64,000 nucleotides of DNA from Jeongeupia sp. USM3. Lineage in GTDB: Bacteria > Pseudomonadota > Gammaproteobacteria > Burkholderiales > Chitinibacteraceae. Shown here in pieces: positions 1 through 10,701 of this stretch. Made by a program: the position numbers and the translations under genes. The first letter of the stretch is position 1. Each line of letters opens with the position of its first letter. Location: assembly GCF_001808185.1 (NCBI RefSeq), contig NZ_CP017668.1, positions 2,294,001 to 2,358,000 on the forward strand, in the 5' to 3' direction. The notes under the pieces were generated by a model. That model had not been told where the DNA came from and did not search any database. It worked only from the letters and a program-made list of their open reading frames with translations.

Positions 1-2
1 CC

Positions 3-521
3 GCGTTCAACGCCGGCAACGATGCCGCGGCACAGCTCTGGTTTACGCAGGCGATCGCCTCCGGCGACGCGAGCAGCGAATCGCTGTACGGGCTCGCATC
101 GGTCGCGCAGCGGCAGGGGCGCAACGATGCGGTCGTCGCCCTGCTGGCCGAGCCGGCGCTGGCTGCCGACCCGCGCAGCGACACCCTGCTCGGCCAGCTG
201 GCGTTCGCGCGCGCGCGCGACGCCAGCGCCGACAAACGCTATCAAGACAGTCAGGCCGCGCTGGCGCAGGCACGGGCGCTCGGCGTGCCGGCCGAGCAGT
301 GTGCGCCACTGGCGGCGTGGAATCTGTACGGCCTTGGCGATCTGCCCGCTGCCGCCGAGGCCTTCGAGGCCCTGTACCGCGCCGGTGGCGACACGGCCAG
401 CGCCGAGGGGCTGGTGTTGAGCCTGCCGCCGGCGGCGCTGCGCGCCAAGGTGCGCGAACTCGGCGGGCCGCTGCGCGAGATCGCCGACGCCTCCGCAACC
501 CGCCGCATGCTGGGCCGCTGA
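3..521 (+). CDS. C-terminal part of a TPR/Sel1-like repeat protein (5' end outside window)
   Basis: The frame is open from the window edge to the TGA at 521. The visible ~170 residues are alanine- and leucine-rich helical pairs (for example AAAQLWFTQAIASGDASSE, AWNLYGLGDLPAAAEAFEAL) spaced like tetratricopeptide or Sel1 repeats. No catalytic motif is visible. It lies 84 nt upstream of an outer-membrane barrel gene on the same strand, so a cell-envelope or secretion role is possible, but that is inference. The beginning of the gene, and any signal peptide, is outside the window. Confidence 0.6.
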   Translation, partial: AFNAGNDAAAQLWFTQAIASGDASSESLYGLASVAQRQGRNDAVVALLAEPALAADPRSDTLLGQLAFARARDASADKRYQDSQAALAQARALGVPAEQCAPLAAWNLYGLGDLPAAAEAFEALYRAGGDTASAEGLVLSLPPAALRAKVRELGGPLREIADASATRRMLGR

Positions 522-605
522 CATCCCCGGCAGACAAGCGGATGGCAGCAGGCTAACATCGCTGCCATCGCGCTTCCCGCGCCCACCGGCGACATGTGCA
601 TCACA

Positions 606-1586
606 ATGAGAAAACTGCTGTCGATCCTGTTGCTGTGTGCAATGCAGTCGGCTCTGGCGGCCGAGCCCTCATCGGCCGTCGAATTGCCGAACCTGGGTTA
701 CGAGGGCAACGTCACGCCGCTGCCACCGGAGGACGGCGCAACGCCGCCGAAAAAGTGGGACCGGGCGCTGCCGTTCTTCGCCCAGCGCGTCGTCGACCGC
801 GGCATCGCGCTGCCGAACCCGTACGACGTCGGCTTCTCGTACTACTACACCGAACAGAACATGCTGCTGAGCAACCTGAAGGTGTCGCTCAACGACAAGC
901 CGCTGCGTTCGGCCGGCTTCGTCGCCTTCCCGAAAAGCACACTCGAGAACCACTCCGAGCAGGTCCAGGTCGGCGCGTGGCTGTTCCCGTTCATGAACGT
1001 CTACGGCATTGCCGGCCACATCAAGGGCGGCGGCGACATCGGCCTGTCGATCAAGGCCGACGACGCGGTACAGTTCATCACCGGGCTCGACCGCTGCTCG
1101 GGCCGCCGCAAGCCCGACTGGTGCGGCAAGACGCTCGACGCCACCGCGCGCGCCAACTACGACGGTTATTCGTACGGTTTCGGCGTCACCCTGGTCGGCA
1201 ACCTCGACCGGCTGTTCTTCTCGCTGCCGATCACCTACACGGTGTCGGACGTCTCGATGTCCGACACCGACGCCAAGAGCCTGAACATCGCGCCGCGCGT
1301 CGGCGTCAACTGGCAGCTCGGCGAGTACGGCGCGGCGATGACCTACGTCGGCGCGACCTACCTGCACACCACGGTGACGATCACCGGCTCGGCGACGCTG
1401 CCGACGTCGGAAACCGATCTCGGCGAGGACACCAAGGTCAACTTCAGCATCGACGAGAAGATCGCCAATCCGTGGAACGGACTGGCCGGCGTCCACTGGG
1501 CGGTCAACCGCAATATCAGCCTCTTGGCCGAACTCGCCTTCGGCGCGCGACAGGGCTACATTCTCAGCGCCTTCTACCGCTTCTGA
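606..1586 (+). CDS. putative outer-membrane beta-barrel protein
   Basis: I chose the ATG at 606 over 594 because it gives a clean signal peptide (MRKLLSILLLCAMQSALAA, cleavage after ALA-A). The mature part is rich in alternating hydrophobic/polar strands with many aromatic residues and ends in YRF, the C-terminal aromatic typical of proteins handled by the BAM complex. The length (326 aa) fits a 12-16-strand barrel. I do not recognise a specific family. Only 4 nt separate its stop from the next ORF, so it is co-transcribed with the Omp85-like gene downstream. The two may work together at the outer membrane (inference). Confidence 0.65.
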   Translation: MRKLLSILLLCAMQSALAAEPSSAVELPNLGYEGNVTPLPPEDGATPPKKWDRALPFFAQRVVDRGIALPNPYDVGFSYYYTEQNMLLSNLKVSLNDKPLRSAGFVAFPKSTLENHSEQVQVGAWLFPFMNVYGIAGHIKGGGDIGLSIKADDAVQFITGLDRCSGRRKPDWCGKTLDATARANYDGYSYGFGVTLVGNLDRLFFSLPITYTVSDVSMSDTDAKSLNIAPRVGVNWQLGEYGAAMTYVGATYLHTTVTITGSATLPTSETDLGEDTKVNFSIDEKIANPWNGLAGVHWAVNRNISLLAELAFGARQGYILSAFYRF

Positions 1587-1590
1587 CCCG

Positions 1591-2712
1591 ATGAACTACC
1601 GCGCACTCGCCCTGACCGCCACGCTGCTTGCCGGCCTTGCCCACGCCGACGAAGCGGGCTGGCTCGACCGCACGCTGACCAAGCTCGGCGCATCGAAGGA
1701 AGTCGACCTGAGCAAGGGGATCGACTGGGGCGTGCTGCCCGGGCCGTTCTACAACCCGGAGATGGGCGTCGGCATCGGCATGGCCGCGGTCGGGCTGTAC
1801 AAGCCGCCCGGCACCGAGGCCGGGACCCAGCTGTCGACGCTGACGCTCAAGGGCTTCGTCAGTTCGGTCGGTGCAATGGGGCTGGGCTTCGACAACAACA
1901 CCTTCTTCGGCAACGACGACTGGCGCTTCCAGGCGACCGGGATGATCGTCAACCTGCCGACCGCGTACTGGGGCGTCGGCTACGATGCCGGCAGCGACGA
2001 CGCCAACAAGCACGACTACACCAAGGAAGAATTCTCGCTGGCGCCGAAGATCCTGCGCCGGATCGCGCCGAACACCTATGTCGGCGCCGGCTGGAGCCTG
2101 ACGCAGACGCACGCGAACGAGGTCGAAGCCGGCAGCGCGATCGACTCGGACAAGGACGGCCCGTCGGTGCTGGCATCGGGGATCACCGCGCACTTCTACT
2201 ACGACAGCCGCGACTTCATTCCCAACCCGAAGTACGGCCAGGCGCTGCAGCTCAACGCGGCGTTCTACGCGCCGGGGCTCGGCAGCGACAACCGTTTCCA
2301 GACGCTGGAAACGATCTACGACTACTACCACCCGGTCGGCGAGCGCGACGTGCTGGCGCTCGACGTCTACAGCCATCTGGCCTGGGGCGACGTGCCGTGG
2401 ACGATGATGTCGCAGCTCGGCAATGGCAACCGGATGCGCGGCTACTTCCTCGGCCAGTACCGCGACAAGAACGTCGTCTCGGCGCAGCTCGAATACCGCC
2501 ACCACATCACCGGCCGTCACGGCGTGGTGTTCTGGGGCGGCGCCGGCACGCTCGCCGACTCGGTCAGCGGGCTCGGCAAGGACGCGCCGTGGCTGCCGAC
2601 CGTCGGCATCGGCTACCGCTTCGAGTTCAAGCCGCGCGTCAACGTCCGGCTCGACCTCGGCGTCGGCCGCGACACCGCCGGCGTGTATTTCCAGATCAAC
2701 GAAGCGTTCTAA
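1591..2712 (+). CDS. BamA/TamA (Omp85) family outer-membrane protein lacking POTRA domains
   Basis: A signal peptide (MNYRALALTATLLAGLAHA) is followed by a 350-aa barrel region. The segment GNRMRGYFLGQYRDKN near residues 275-290 resembles the conserved R-G-F/Y motif in loop 6 of Omp85 proteins, and the protein ends in phenylalanine. A full BamA is about 800 aa with five POTRA domains. Here there is almost nothing before the barrel, so this belongs to the short, surface-antigen-like branch (Bac_surface_Ag). It is translationally close to the upstream barrel gene (4-nt gap). The function of short Omp85-like barrels is largely unknown. Confidence 0.7.
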   Translation: MNYRALALTATLLAGLAHADEAGWLDRTLTKLGASKEVDLSKGIDWGVLPGPFYNPEMGVGIGMAAVGLYKPPGTEAGTQLSTLTLKGFVSSVGAMGLGFDNNTFFGNDDWRFQATGMIVNLPTAYWGVGYDAGSDDANKHDYTKEEFSLAPKILRRIAPNTYVGAGWSLTQTHANEVEAGSAIDSDKDGPSVLASGITAHFYYDSRDFIPNPKYGQALQLNAAFYAPGLGSDNRFQTLETIYDYYHPVGERDVLALDVYSHLAWGDVPWTMMSQLGNGNRMRGYFLGQYRDKNVVSAQLEYRHHITGRHGVVFWGGAGTLADSVSGLGKDAPWLPTVGIGYRFEFKPRVNVRLDLGVGRDTAGVYFQINEAF

Positions 2713-2848
2713 AACCCGACCGTCGTCGTGCTGCGCACCGCTGATCGCGGCGCATGCGCTGAGCCCTGCATCGCGGCGTTCTAGGGCTGCTCGCCAAGAA
2801 CTGCCGTGATCGGAATCCCGGCAATCAATAAACTCCGGTTCCTGCGCT

Positions 2849-3652
2849 TCACCGTGCTGAGCGGTGCTCGCAACCGACGTCGGCCGGGTTGACCAGCGCC
2901 TGCGCCGCCTCGATCGCCGCGCCAACGATGCCGGCGTCGTTCTGCAATTGCGCCGGCAACACCTGGCAGCGCAACTGCAGCCGCGGCAGAAAGTCGGCGT
3001 GGTCGCGGCTGATGCCGCCGCCGATGATGATCAGGTCCGGCGACAGCAGCAGTTCGACATACTGCAGATAGCCGTTCAGCCGCGCGATGTATTCGTCCCA
3101 GCCGAGGTTCTGGTCGGTCTTGACCCTGGCAGAGCACGACTTCTCGGCCGACTCGGTGCCCGGATGGCGCAAGTGGCCCAGCTCGGTATTTGCAACGAGC
3201 CGGCCGTCGACGATCAGCGCCGAGCCGATGCCGGTACCGAGCGTGATCACCAGCACCTTGCCGCCGCGCCCGTGCGCCGCACCGAAGCGCGCCTCGGCCG
3301 AACCGGCGGCGTCGGCGTCGTTGAACAGCACCAGCGGCAGCCCGACCGCCTCGGCCAGCAGCCGCTGCGCCGGCGCGCCGACCCAGGACGGATCGACATT
3401 CGCCGCCGACAAGGTCACGCCGTCATGGACGATGGCCGGTAAGGTACAGCCGACCGGGCCGGCCCAGCCGAAGTGCGCGACCATCTGCCGCAAGGTCTCA
3501 GCGACCGCCGCCGGCGTCGCCGGTTGCGGCGTCGCCAGCACGTGCCGCCCGGCCAGCAAGCGGCCGGTGGCCACGTCGACCGGCGCGCCCTTGCTGCCGG
3601 TGCCGCCAATGTCGATGCCGAGCACGGCGGAGGGATTGGATGCATTAACCAT
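2849..3652 (-). CDS. ppgK: ROK-family glucokinase, polyphosphate-glucokinase type
   Basis: The protein (267 aa) starts with the ROK/hexokinase phosphate-1 motif GIDIGGTGSKG. It also carries LFNDADAAG, with the catalytic aspartate, and the phosphate-2 motif VITLGTGIGSALIVDG. The pattern is that of polyphosphate--glucose phosphotransferases, which make glucose-6-phosphate from glucose using polyphosphate and/or ATP in the cytoplasm. It follows malEFG on the same strand, so it can phosphorylate glucose released from imported maltodextrins by the neighbouring alpha-glucosidase. A second, closely similar copy lies at 12.9-13.6 kb. The phosphate donor cannot be decided from sequence alone. Confidence 0.85.
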   Translation of the reverse strand: MVNASNPSAVLGIDIGGTGSKGAPVDVATGRLLAGRHVLATPQPATPAAVAETLRQMVAHFGWAGPVGCTLPAIVHDGVTLSAANVDPSWVGAPAQRLLAEAVGLPLVLFNDADAAGSAEARFGAAHGRGGKVLVITLGTGIGSALIVDGRLVANTELGHLRHPGTESAEKSCSARVKTDQNLGWDEYIARLNGYLQYVELLLSPDLIIIGGGISRDHADFLPRLQLRCQVLPAQLQNDAGIVGAAIEAAQALVNPADVGCEHRSAR

Positions 3653-3798
3653 GAGTGAGTCCTGGGAAAAACGGGTCTGCAGGGGAAGAGCACCGCTTCG
3701 GGGTGCGGCGCGGCGATGAGCCGCCGGACAACCGCGTCAGACAGCGTGTGCGACCTGAATCGGAAACGGCTTGCGACGGAGTACGCGCATCGCAAGCC

Positions 3799-3942
3799 AA
3801 ACCCGGTGCAGTCGGCGAGCGAGGCAAAGCAGATTGTTCTCGCCCGTAGCGCAGGAACCGGAATGGACTCCATGTCCATGAGGATTCCGAGCAGCGGACG
3901 AGGACAAGCTGCGCAGCCGCAACCGCCGAATGCACCGGGTTT
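3799..3942. repeat. structured intergenic repeat, family 1 (copy A), bounded by a 12-bp inverted repeat
   Basis: The outer arms AAACCCGGTGCA (3799-3810) and TGCACCGGGTTT (3931-3942) are perfect inverted copies, the second ending directly at the malG stop. Inside is a TGGAC...GTCCA hairpin in the context CCGGAATGGAC ... GTCCATGAGGATT, shared with copies at 58.05-58.17 kb and 59.36-59.50 kb. It fills most of the 290-bp gap between ppgK and malG and may act as a terminator or 3' stabiliser of the malEFG message. Confidence 0.65.
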
Positions 3943-4833
3943 TTAGCCTTTGACGCCGCCGGCGGTCAGCCCACTGATCATGTAGCGCTGCGCCAGGAGG
4001 AACACCGCCGTGATCGGCAGCCCGGACAGGATCGCCGCGGCGGCGAAGTCGCCCCACAGGTAGTTCTGCGTATAGAGGAAGAGCTTGGAGCCGACCGCCA
4101 GCGTCAGGTTCTGCTCCTGGTGCAGCAGCACCGAGGCGACCGGGTATTCGATGATCGCGCCGATGAAGGCGAGCAGGAACACGACGACGAGGATGGGTAC
4201 CGCCATCGGCAGCAGTACGTAGCGGAAGGCCTGGAAGTGGCTGGCGCCGTCGACGCGCGCCGCTTCCTCGATTTCGACCGGAATCGTGTCGAAGTAACCC
4301 TTGATCGTCCAGATGTGCAGCGCCAGACCGCCGGCATAGGCGAGGACCAGGCTACCGTGGCTGTCGATGCCGAGCCACGGCACGTAGCTGCCGATCGCAT
4401 CGAACACTGCGTAGATCGCGATCAGCGACAGCACGGCCGGGAACATCTGCATCAGGAAGAGGATGTTGAGCCCGAGCCTGCGGCCGGCAAAGCGCAGCCG
4501 CGCGAACGCGTACGCGCACGTCGTCGACAGCAGCAGGATCACCGCGGCGCTGATCGTCGCGATCTTGATCGAGTTCCACAGCCAGCGCAGCACCGGGAAC
4601 GGCGGCGCGACCCAGCGGCCGCTCGCGTCGGTGTAACCGATGCCGAGCGCGAGCTTCCAGTGCTCGAAGCTGATCTGGTCCGGAATCAGGCTGCCGGCGG
4701 CGAAATTGCCCGGCCGCAGCGAGATCGACACGATCATCAGGAAAGGAAACAGGGTCAGCGCCAGAAAGCCGATCAGCCCGGCGTGCGCGGCGATCACTTT
4801 GAGCCGGTGGGTTTTGTCGAGCACCATGGCCAT
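3943..4833 (-). CDS. malG: maltose/maltodextrin ABC transporter permease MalG
   Basis: An inner-membrane permease of 296 aa with about six hydrophobic segments. The EAA loop that contacts the ATPase is visible as EEAARVDGASHFQAF at about residues 190-205. Length and order match MalG (296 aa in E. coli). It follows malF by 10 nt on the same strand and would form MalFGK2 with it. Two in-frame starts (4833 and 4827) are possible. I kept the first. Confidence 0.93.
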   Translation of the reverse strand: MAMVLDKTHRLKVIAAHAGLIGFLALTLFPFLMIVSISLRPGNFAAGSLIPDQISFEHWKLALGIGYTDASGRWVAPPFPVLRWLWNSIKIATISAAVILLLSTTCAYAFARLRFAGRRLGLNILFLMQMFPAVLSLIAIYAVFDAIGSYVPWLGIDSHGSLVLAYAGGLALHIWTIKGYFDTIPVEIEEAARVDGASHFQAFRYVLLPMAVPILVVVFLLAFIGAIIEYPVASVLLHQEQNLTLAVGSKLFLYTQNYLWGDFAAAAILSGLPITAVFLLAQRYMISGLTAGGVKG

Positions 4834-4843
4834 GCTGCGCTCC

Positions 4844-6364
<1,521 letters not shown>

Positions 6365-6470
6365 GTCTACATCTTTCCTATGCGAATGCACCCCGGTGCG
6401 CACGTGCTCACGACGCACCGGGGGATCCGCTCTCTCGTGGAACCCGGTTCACGGCCACCCGGCCGCGGTG

Positions 6471-7667
6471 TTACTTCGCGGTGATCCGCGCCGCCGCGGC
6501 GTCGAGCCCGGCCTTGACGCCCTGGCGGCCCTGGGTGACGTTCTTCAGCGTGCTTTCCATCGTCGACCAGAACTTGCCCATTTCCGGGTTGTTCGGCATC
6601 GGCCCGCCGTTCTTGGCGCTGGCCATCGTCGCCTGGATGTTCGGATCGGCCTTCAGTTCGTTGTAGAACGCCTTGTTGGCCGGCACGCCGAGCGGCACGT
6701 CGGCGTTGACGGTCTTCAGTCCCTTGAGCGTCAGCATGTGGTTCTCGATGAACTCGACCGCCAGCTCCTTGTTCGGGCTGGCCTGGCTGATCATCGCGCC
6801 CATCACGCCGACGAAGGGCGCGCCGGGCTTGCCGTTCACCGCCGGAATCGGCGCAACGCCGAAGTTGATCTTGCTCTTCTTCAGGTTGTCCCACGCCCAT
6901 GGGCCGGTGATCATCATCGCGACCTTGCCCTGGTTCACGCCGGCGTCCATGTCGGCGTACGACGCGCTCTTGGGCATCACGCCGCCGTTGATCAGCTTCA
7001 TCAGCGTGTCGACCCCGGCAACGGCGCCGGCGTTGTTGACGCCGGTATTGGCCGGGTCATACGTGCCGTCGGCGCGCTGCTTGAACGGATAGGCGCCGCC
7101 GGCGCCGAGCAGCGGCCAGGTGAAGTAGGTGTTGGTGAAGTCCCAGAGGATGGCCTTCTTGCCCTGCGCGGCCAGCTTCTTGTCAATGGCGATCACCTCG
7201 TCGAACGATTTCGGCGGCACCGGCACCAGCGCCTTGTTGTAGATCAGCGCGACCGACTCGATCGAGATCGGATAACCCCAGGTCTTGCCGCCCGAGGTGA
7301 ACGCCTTCCAGCCCAGATCGTCGATCTCGCCCCTGACCTTCTTGCCCGGCGTCACCGGCGACAGCAGGCCGGCGGTCTTCCACTCGCCGAGGCGGTCGTG
7401 CGCCCAGATCCAGATGTCCGGGCCCTTGCCGGCGGCCGCGGCCTGCTGGAACTTGTTGGCGGCGTCTTCCGGCCGTTCGACGACGACCTGCACGCCGGTG
7501 GCTCTGGTGAACCCCTCGCCGACCTTGGCGAGCCCCTTGTAGCCCTTGTCGCCGTTGATCCAGATCAGCAGCTTGCCCGGCTCGGCGGCGACGGCGGCCG
7601 GCGCACAGAGCGCCCCGGCGACCGCAACGGTGAGCGACGACAGCACGAATCGACCCAAAATGTTCAT
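6471..7667 (-). CDS. malE: periplasmic maltose/maltodextrin-binding protein MalE
   Basis: A type I signal peptide (residues 1-27, cleavage near AVAA-EPGK) is followed by LLIWINGDKGYKGLAKVGEGF, clearly the N-terminal strand and ligand-side motif of MalE. Length is 398 aa (E. coli precursor 396). DIWIWAHDRLGEW, GAGGAYPFK and TGPWAWDNLKKS are also family motifs. It captures maltose/maltodextrins and delivers them to MalFGK2. A strong purine-rich ribosome site (GAGGAG) lies just before the ATG. It begins a malEFG block, separated from malK by 119 nt holding a hairpin. Confidence 0.95.
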   Translation of the reverse strand: MNILGRFVLSSLTVAVAGALCAPAAVAAEPGKLLIWINGDKGYKGLAKVGEGFTRATGVQVVVERPEDAANKFQQAAAAGKGPDIWIWAHDRLGEWKTAGLLSPVTPGKKVRGEIDDLGWKAFTSGGKTWGYPISIESVALIYNKALVPVPPKSFDEVIAIDKKLAAQGKKAILWDFTNTYFTWPLLGAGGAYPFKQRADGTYDPANTGVNNAGAVAGVDTLMKLINGGVMPKSASYADMDAGVNQGKVAMMITGPWAWDNLKKSKINFGVAPIPAVNGKPGAPFVGVMGAMISQASPNKELAVEFIENHMLTLKGLKTVNADVPLGVPANKAFYNELKADPNIQATMASAKNGGPMPNNPEMGKFWSTMESTLKNVTQGRQGVKAGLDAAAARITAK

Positions 7668-7720
7668 CTGCTAACTCCTCTCTAATACAGCCTATTAACA
7701 GGCGATGGATTCGGCCCGGG

Positions 7721-7786
7721 AGCCACTGACTAAGCGGTGCTGGCGAGGGCGGCTTGCGGGCCGCGGTGCCAGCCGTACGCGGTCTG

Positions 7787-7795
<9 letters not shown>
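7721..7795. terminator. long hairpin at the 3' end of malK
   Basis: AGCCACTGAC (7721-7730) and GTCAGTGGCT (7786-7795) are perfect 10-bp inverted copies enclosing a GC-rich interior. The right arm includes the malK stop codon. No U-tract is obvious, so it could be an RNA stabiliser or attenuator between malK and malE rather than a full terminator. The layout (arm overlapping a stop codon) resembles the other intergenic elements of this window. Confidence 0.45.
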
Positions 7796-8896
<1,101 letters not shown>

Positions 8897-8897
8897 G

Positions 8898-10517
8898 TCA
8901 GCGCTCCTTCGTCACGACGCCGAACCAGCCGCCGAAGCCGTCGAGTTTCAGCGTCCGGCCGTCCTGCACCGCGCCGTCGAGGCCGTGGCCGGCGAGCGGC
9001 ATCGCGTCGAACGGCAGCGCGAACGTCGCCGGCGCATCGGCCAGGTTGAACACGCAGACGACGGTGCCGGCGACATCGCTGCGGGTGAACGCCAGCACCG
9101 GCTCGGCGGCGTCGATAAAGGCGATGTCGCCGCCGACCAGCTCGGCGCACTCGCGGCGCCACGGAATGAAGCTGCGGAAGAACGCCAGCGTCGAGGCCGT
9201 GTCGCCGTCCTGGACGTCGACGGCGCGAGCCGCGTGCACGTCGGGTACCGGCAGCCACGGCGCGTCGGCGGTAAAGCCGGCGTTCGGCGCGTCGTGCCGC
9301 CACGGCATCGGCGTACGGCAGCCGTCGCGGCCCTTGAATTCGGGCCACATCGCAATGCCGTACGGGTCCTGCAGCTCGTCGAAGCGCAGCTCGGCTTCGG
9401 GCAGGCCCAGCTCCTCGCCCTGATACAGGCAGGCGGCGCCGCGCAGGCTCAGGAGCATCGCGAGCATGGTCTTGGCGAAGCGCGGGTTGCCGGTGTTGCG
9501 GCCCCAGCGGGTCAGCACGCGGATCGAATCGTGGTTGCCGACGGTCCAGCAGCCCCAGCCGCCGCCATCGACGATCGCGGCTTCGAGCTCCTCGACCTGG
9601 CGGCGGATGTAGCCGGCCGAGAACTCGGCGGTCAGCAGGTTGAAGCTGTACGCCATGTTCAGCTTGTCGTCGCCGGCGGTGTACGCGGCCATCAGCTGCA
9701 GGCTGTGGTCGTCGCCGACTTCGCCGACGCTCATCGCGCCGTATTCGTCGAGCAGCGCGCGCACGCGGCGCAGGAAGGCGAGGTTCTCGGGCTGCGACTT
9801 GTCGAAACGGTGCGACTGGTAGCCGTAGGGGTTGTCGGCGCTGACGGTCTTGGTGTCGCGGCTGGCCGCCGGCGGGTTGTTGCGCAGCAGGCGGTCGTGG
9901 AAATGGAAGTTGCACGCATCGAAGCGGAAGCCGTCGACGCCGCGTTCGAGCCAGAAGCGGATGTCGGCGAGCACCGCGTCCTGCACCTCGGGGCAATGGA
10001 AGTTCAGGTCGGGCTGGCTGGCGAGGAAGTTGTGCAGGTAGTACTGGCAGCGGCGGGTATCCCACTGCCACGCCGGGCCGCCGAACACCGACAGCCAGTT
10101 GTTCGGTGCGGTGCCGTCCGGCTGCGGATCGGCCCAGACGTACCAGTCGGCCTTGGCGCTGGCGCGGCTCTGGCGGCTCTCGGCAAACCACGCGTGTTCG
10201 TCCGAAGTGTGCGACAGCACCTGGTCGATGATGACCCTGAGGCCGAGCGCATGGGCACGGGCGACCAGCGCATCGAAATCGGCGAGCGAGCCGAACAGCG
10301 GATCGACCTGGCGGAAATCGGCGACGTCGTAGCCGAAATCCTTCATCGGCGACTTGAAGAACGGCGAAATCCAGATCGCATCGACGCCGAGGCTGGCGAC
10401 GTAGGGCAGCCGGTCGATGATGCCGGGCAGATCGCCGACGCCGTCGCCGTTGCTGTCTGCAAAACTGCGCGGATAGATCTGGTAGATCACCCCGCCACGC
10501 CACCAAGCTTGTTTCAT
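8898..10517 (-). CDS. GH13 alpha-glucosidase (oligo-1,6-glucosidase-like)
   Basis: A cytoplasmic glycoside hydrolase (539 aa, no signal peptide) beginning MKQAWWRGGVIYQIYPRSF, the usual GH13 first beta-strand. The catalytic residues are in place: nucleophile in DGFRFDAC, acid/base in MSVGEVGDD and transition-state stabiliser in VGNHDSIR. Known relatives hydrolyse alpha-1,4- or alpha-1,6-glucosidic bonds of short maltodextrins. With MalEFGK and two glucokinases around it, it would release glucose from imported maltodextrins. The ATG at 10517 was chosen because the family starts there. An upstream ATG at 10532 adds five unlikely residues. Confidence 0.88.
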   Translation of the reverse strand: MKQAWWRGGVIYQIYPRSFADSNGDGVGDLPGIIDRLPYVASLGVDAIWISPFFKSPMKDFGYDVADFRQVDPLFGSLADFDALVARAHALGLRVIIDQVLSHTSDEHAWFAESRQSRASAKADWYVWADPQPDGTAPNNWLSVFGGPAWQWDTRRCQYYLHNFLASQPDLNFHCPEVQDAVLADIRFWLERGVDGFRFDACNFHFHDRLLRNNPPAASRDTKTVSADNPYGYQSHRFDKSQPENLAFLRRVRALLDEYGAMSVGEVGDDHSLQLMAAYTAGDDKLNMAYSFNLLTAEFSAGYIRRQVEELEAAIVDGGGWGCWTVGNHDSIRVLTRWGRNTGNPRFAKTMLAMLLSLRGAACLYQGEELGLPEAELRFDELQDPYGIAMWPEFKGRDGCRTPMPWRHDAPNAGFTADAPWLPVPDVHAARAVDVQDGDTASTLAFFRSFIPWRRECAELVGGDIAFIDAAEPVLAFTRSDVAGTVVCVFNLADAPATFALPFDAMPLAGHGLDGAVQDGRTLKLDGFGGWFGVVTKER

Positions 10518-10593
10518 TGCGATACCCATCACTGCTGACTAGAGAGAGAACGCTGCACCGATGCCGGTCGGAACGGTGCAACGGCTGGAGCGG

Positions 10594-10695
10594 CTTACAA
10601 AACCCAGTGAAACGGTGCTGGCAAGGCGTGCGAAGCGCAGACAGTACAAATTGGTACGGCAAGCGAGCACAACGCAGCCAGCAGGGTTTTGTAAG
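10594..10695. repeat. structured intergenic repeat, family 2 (copy E)
   Basis: CTTACAAAACCC (10594-10605) and GGGTTTTGTAAG (10684-10695) are perfect inverted copies. The inside is itself a long imperfect hairpin: GCTGGCAAGGCG at one side, GCCAGC at the other, and a CAGTAC/GTAC stem at the tip. The interior resembles the reverse complement of the element at 15909-16021. It lies 6 nt downstream of the lamB stop. Confidence 0.65.
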
Positions 10696-10701
10696 TCGCG
10701 A

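Noticed and set aside
1564..2925. Very long ORFs on the opposite strand of host genes (for example 453 aa here, and 812 aa opposite gyrB)
   Set aside because: High GC keeps antisense frames open. These are arginine/alanine/valine-rich with no domain, and the sense strand has recognised proteins.
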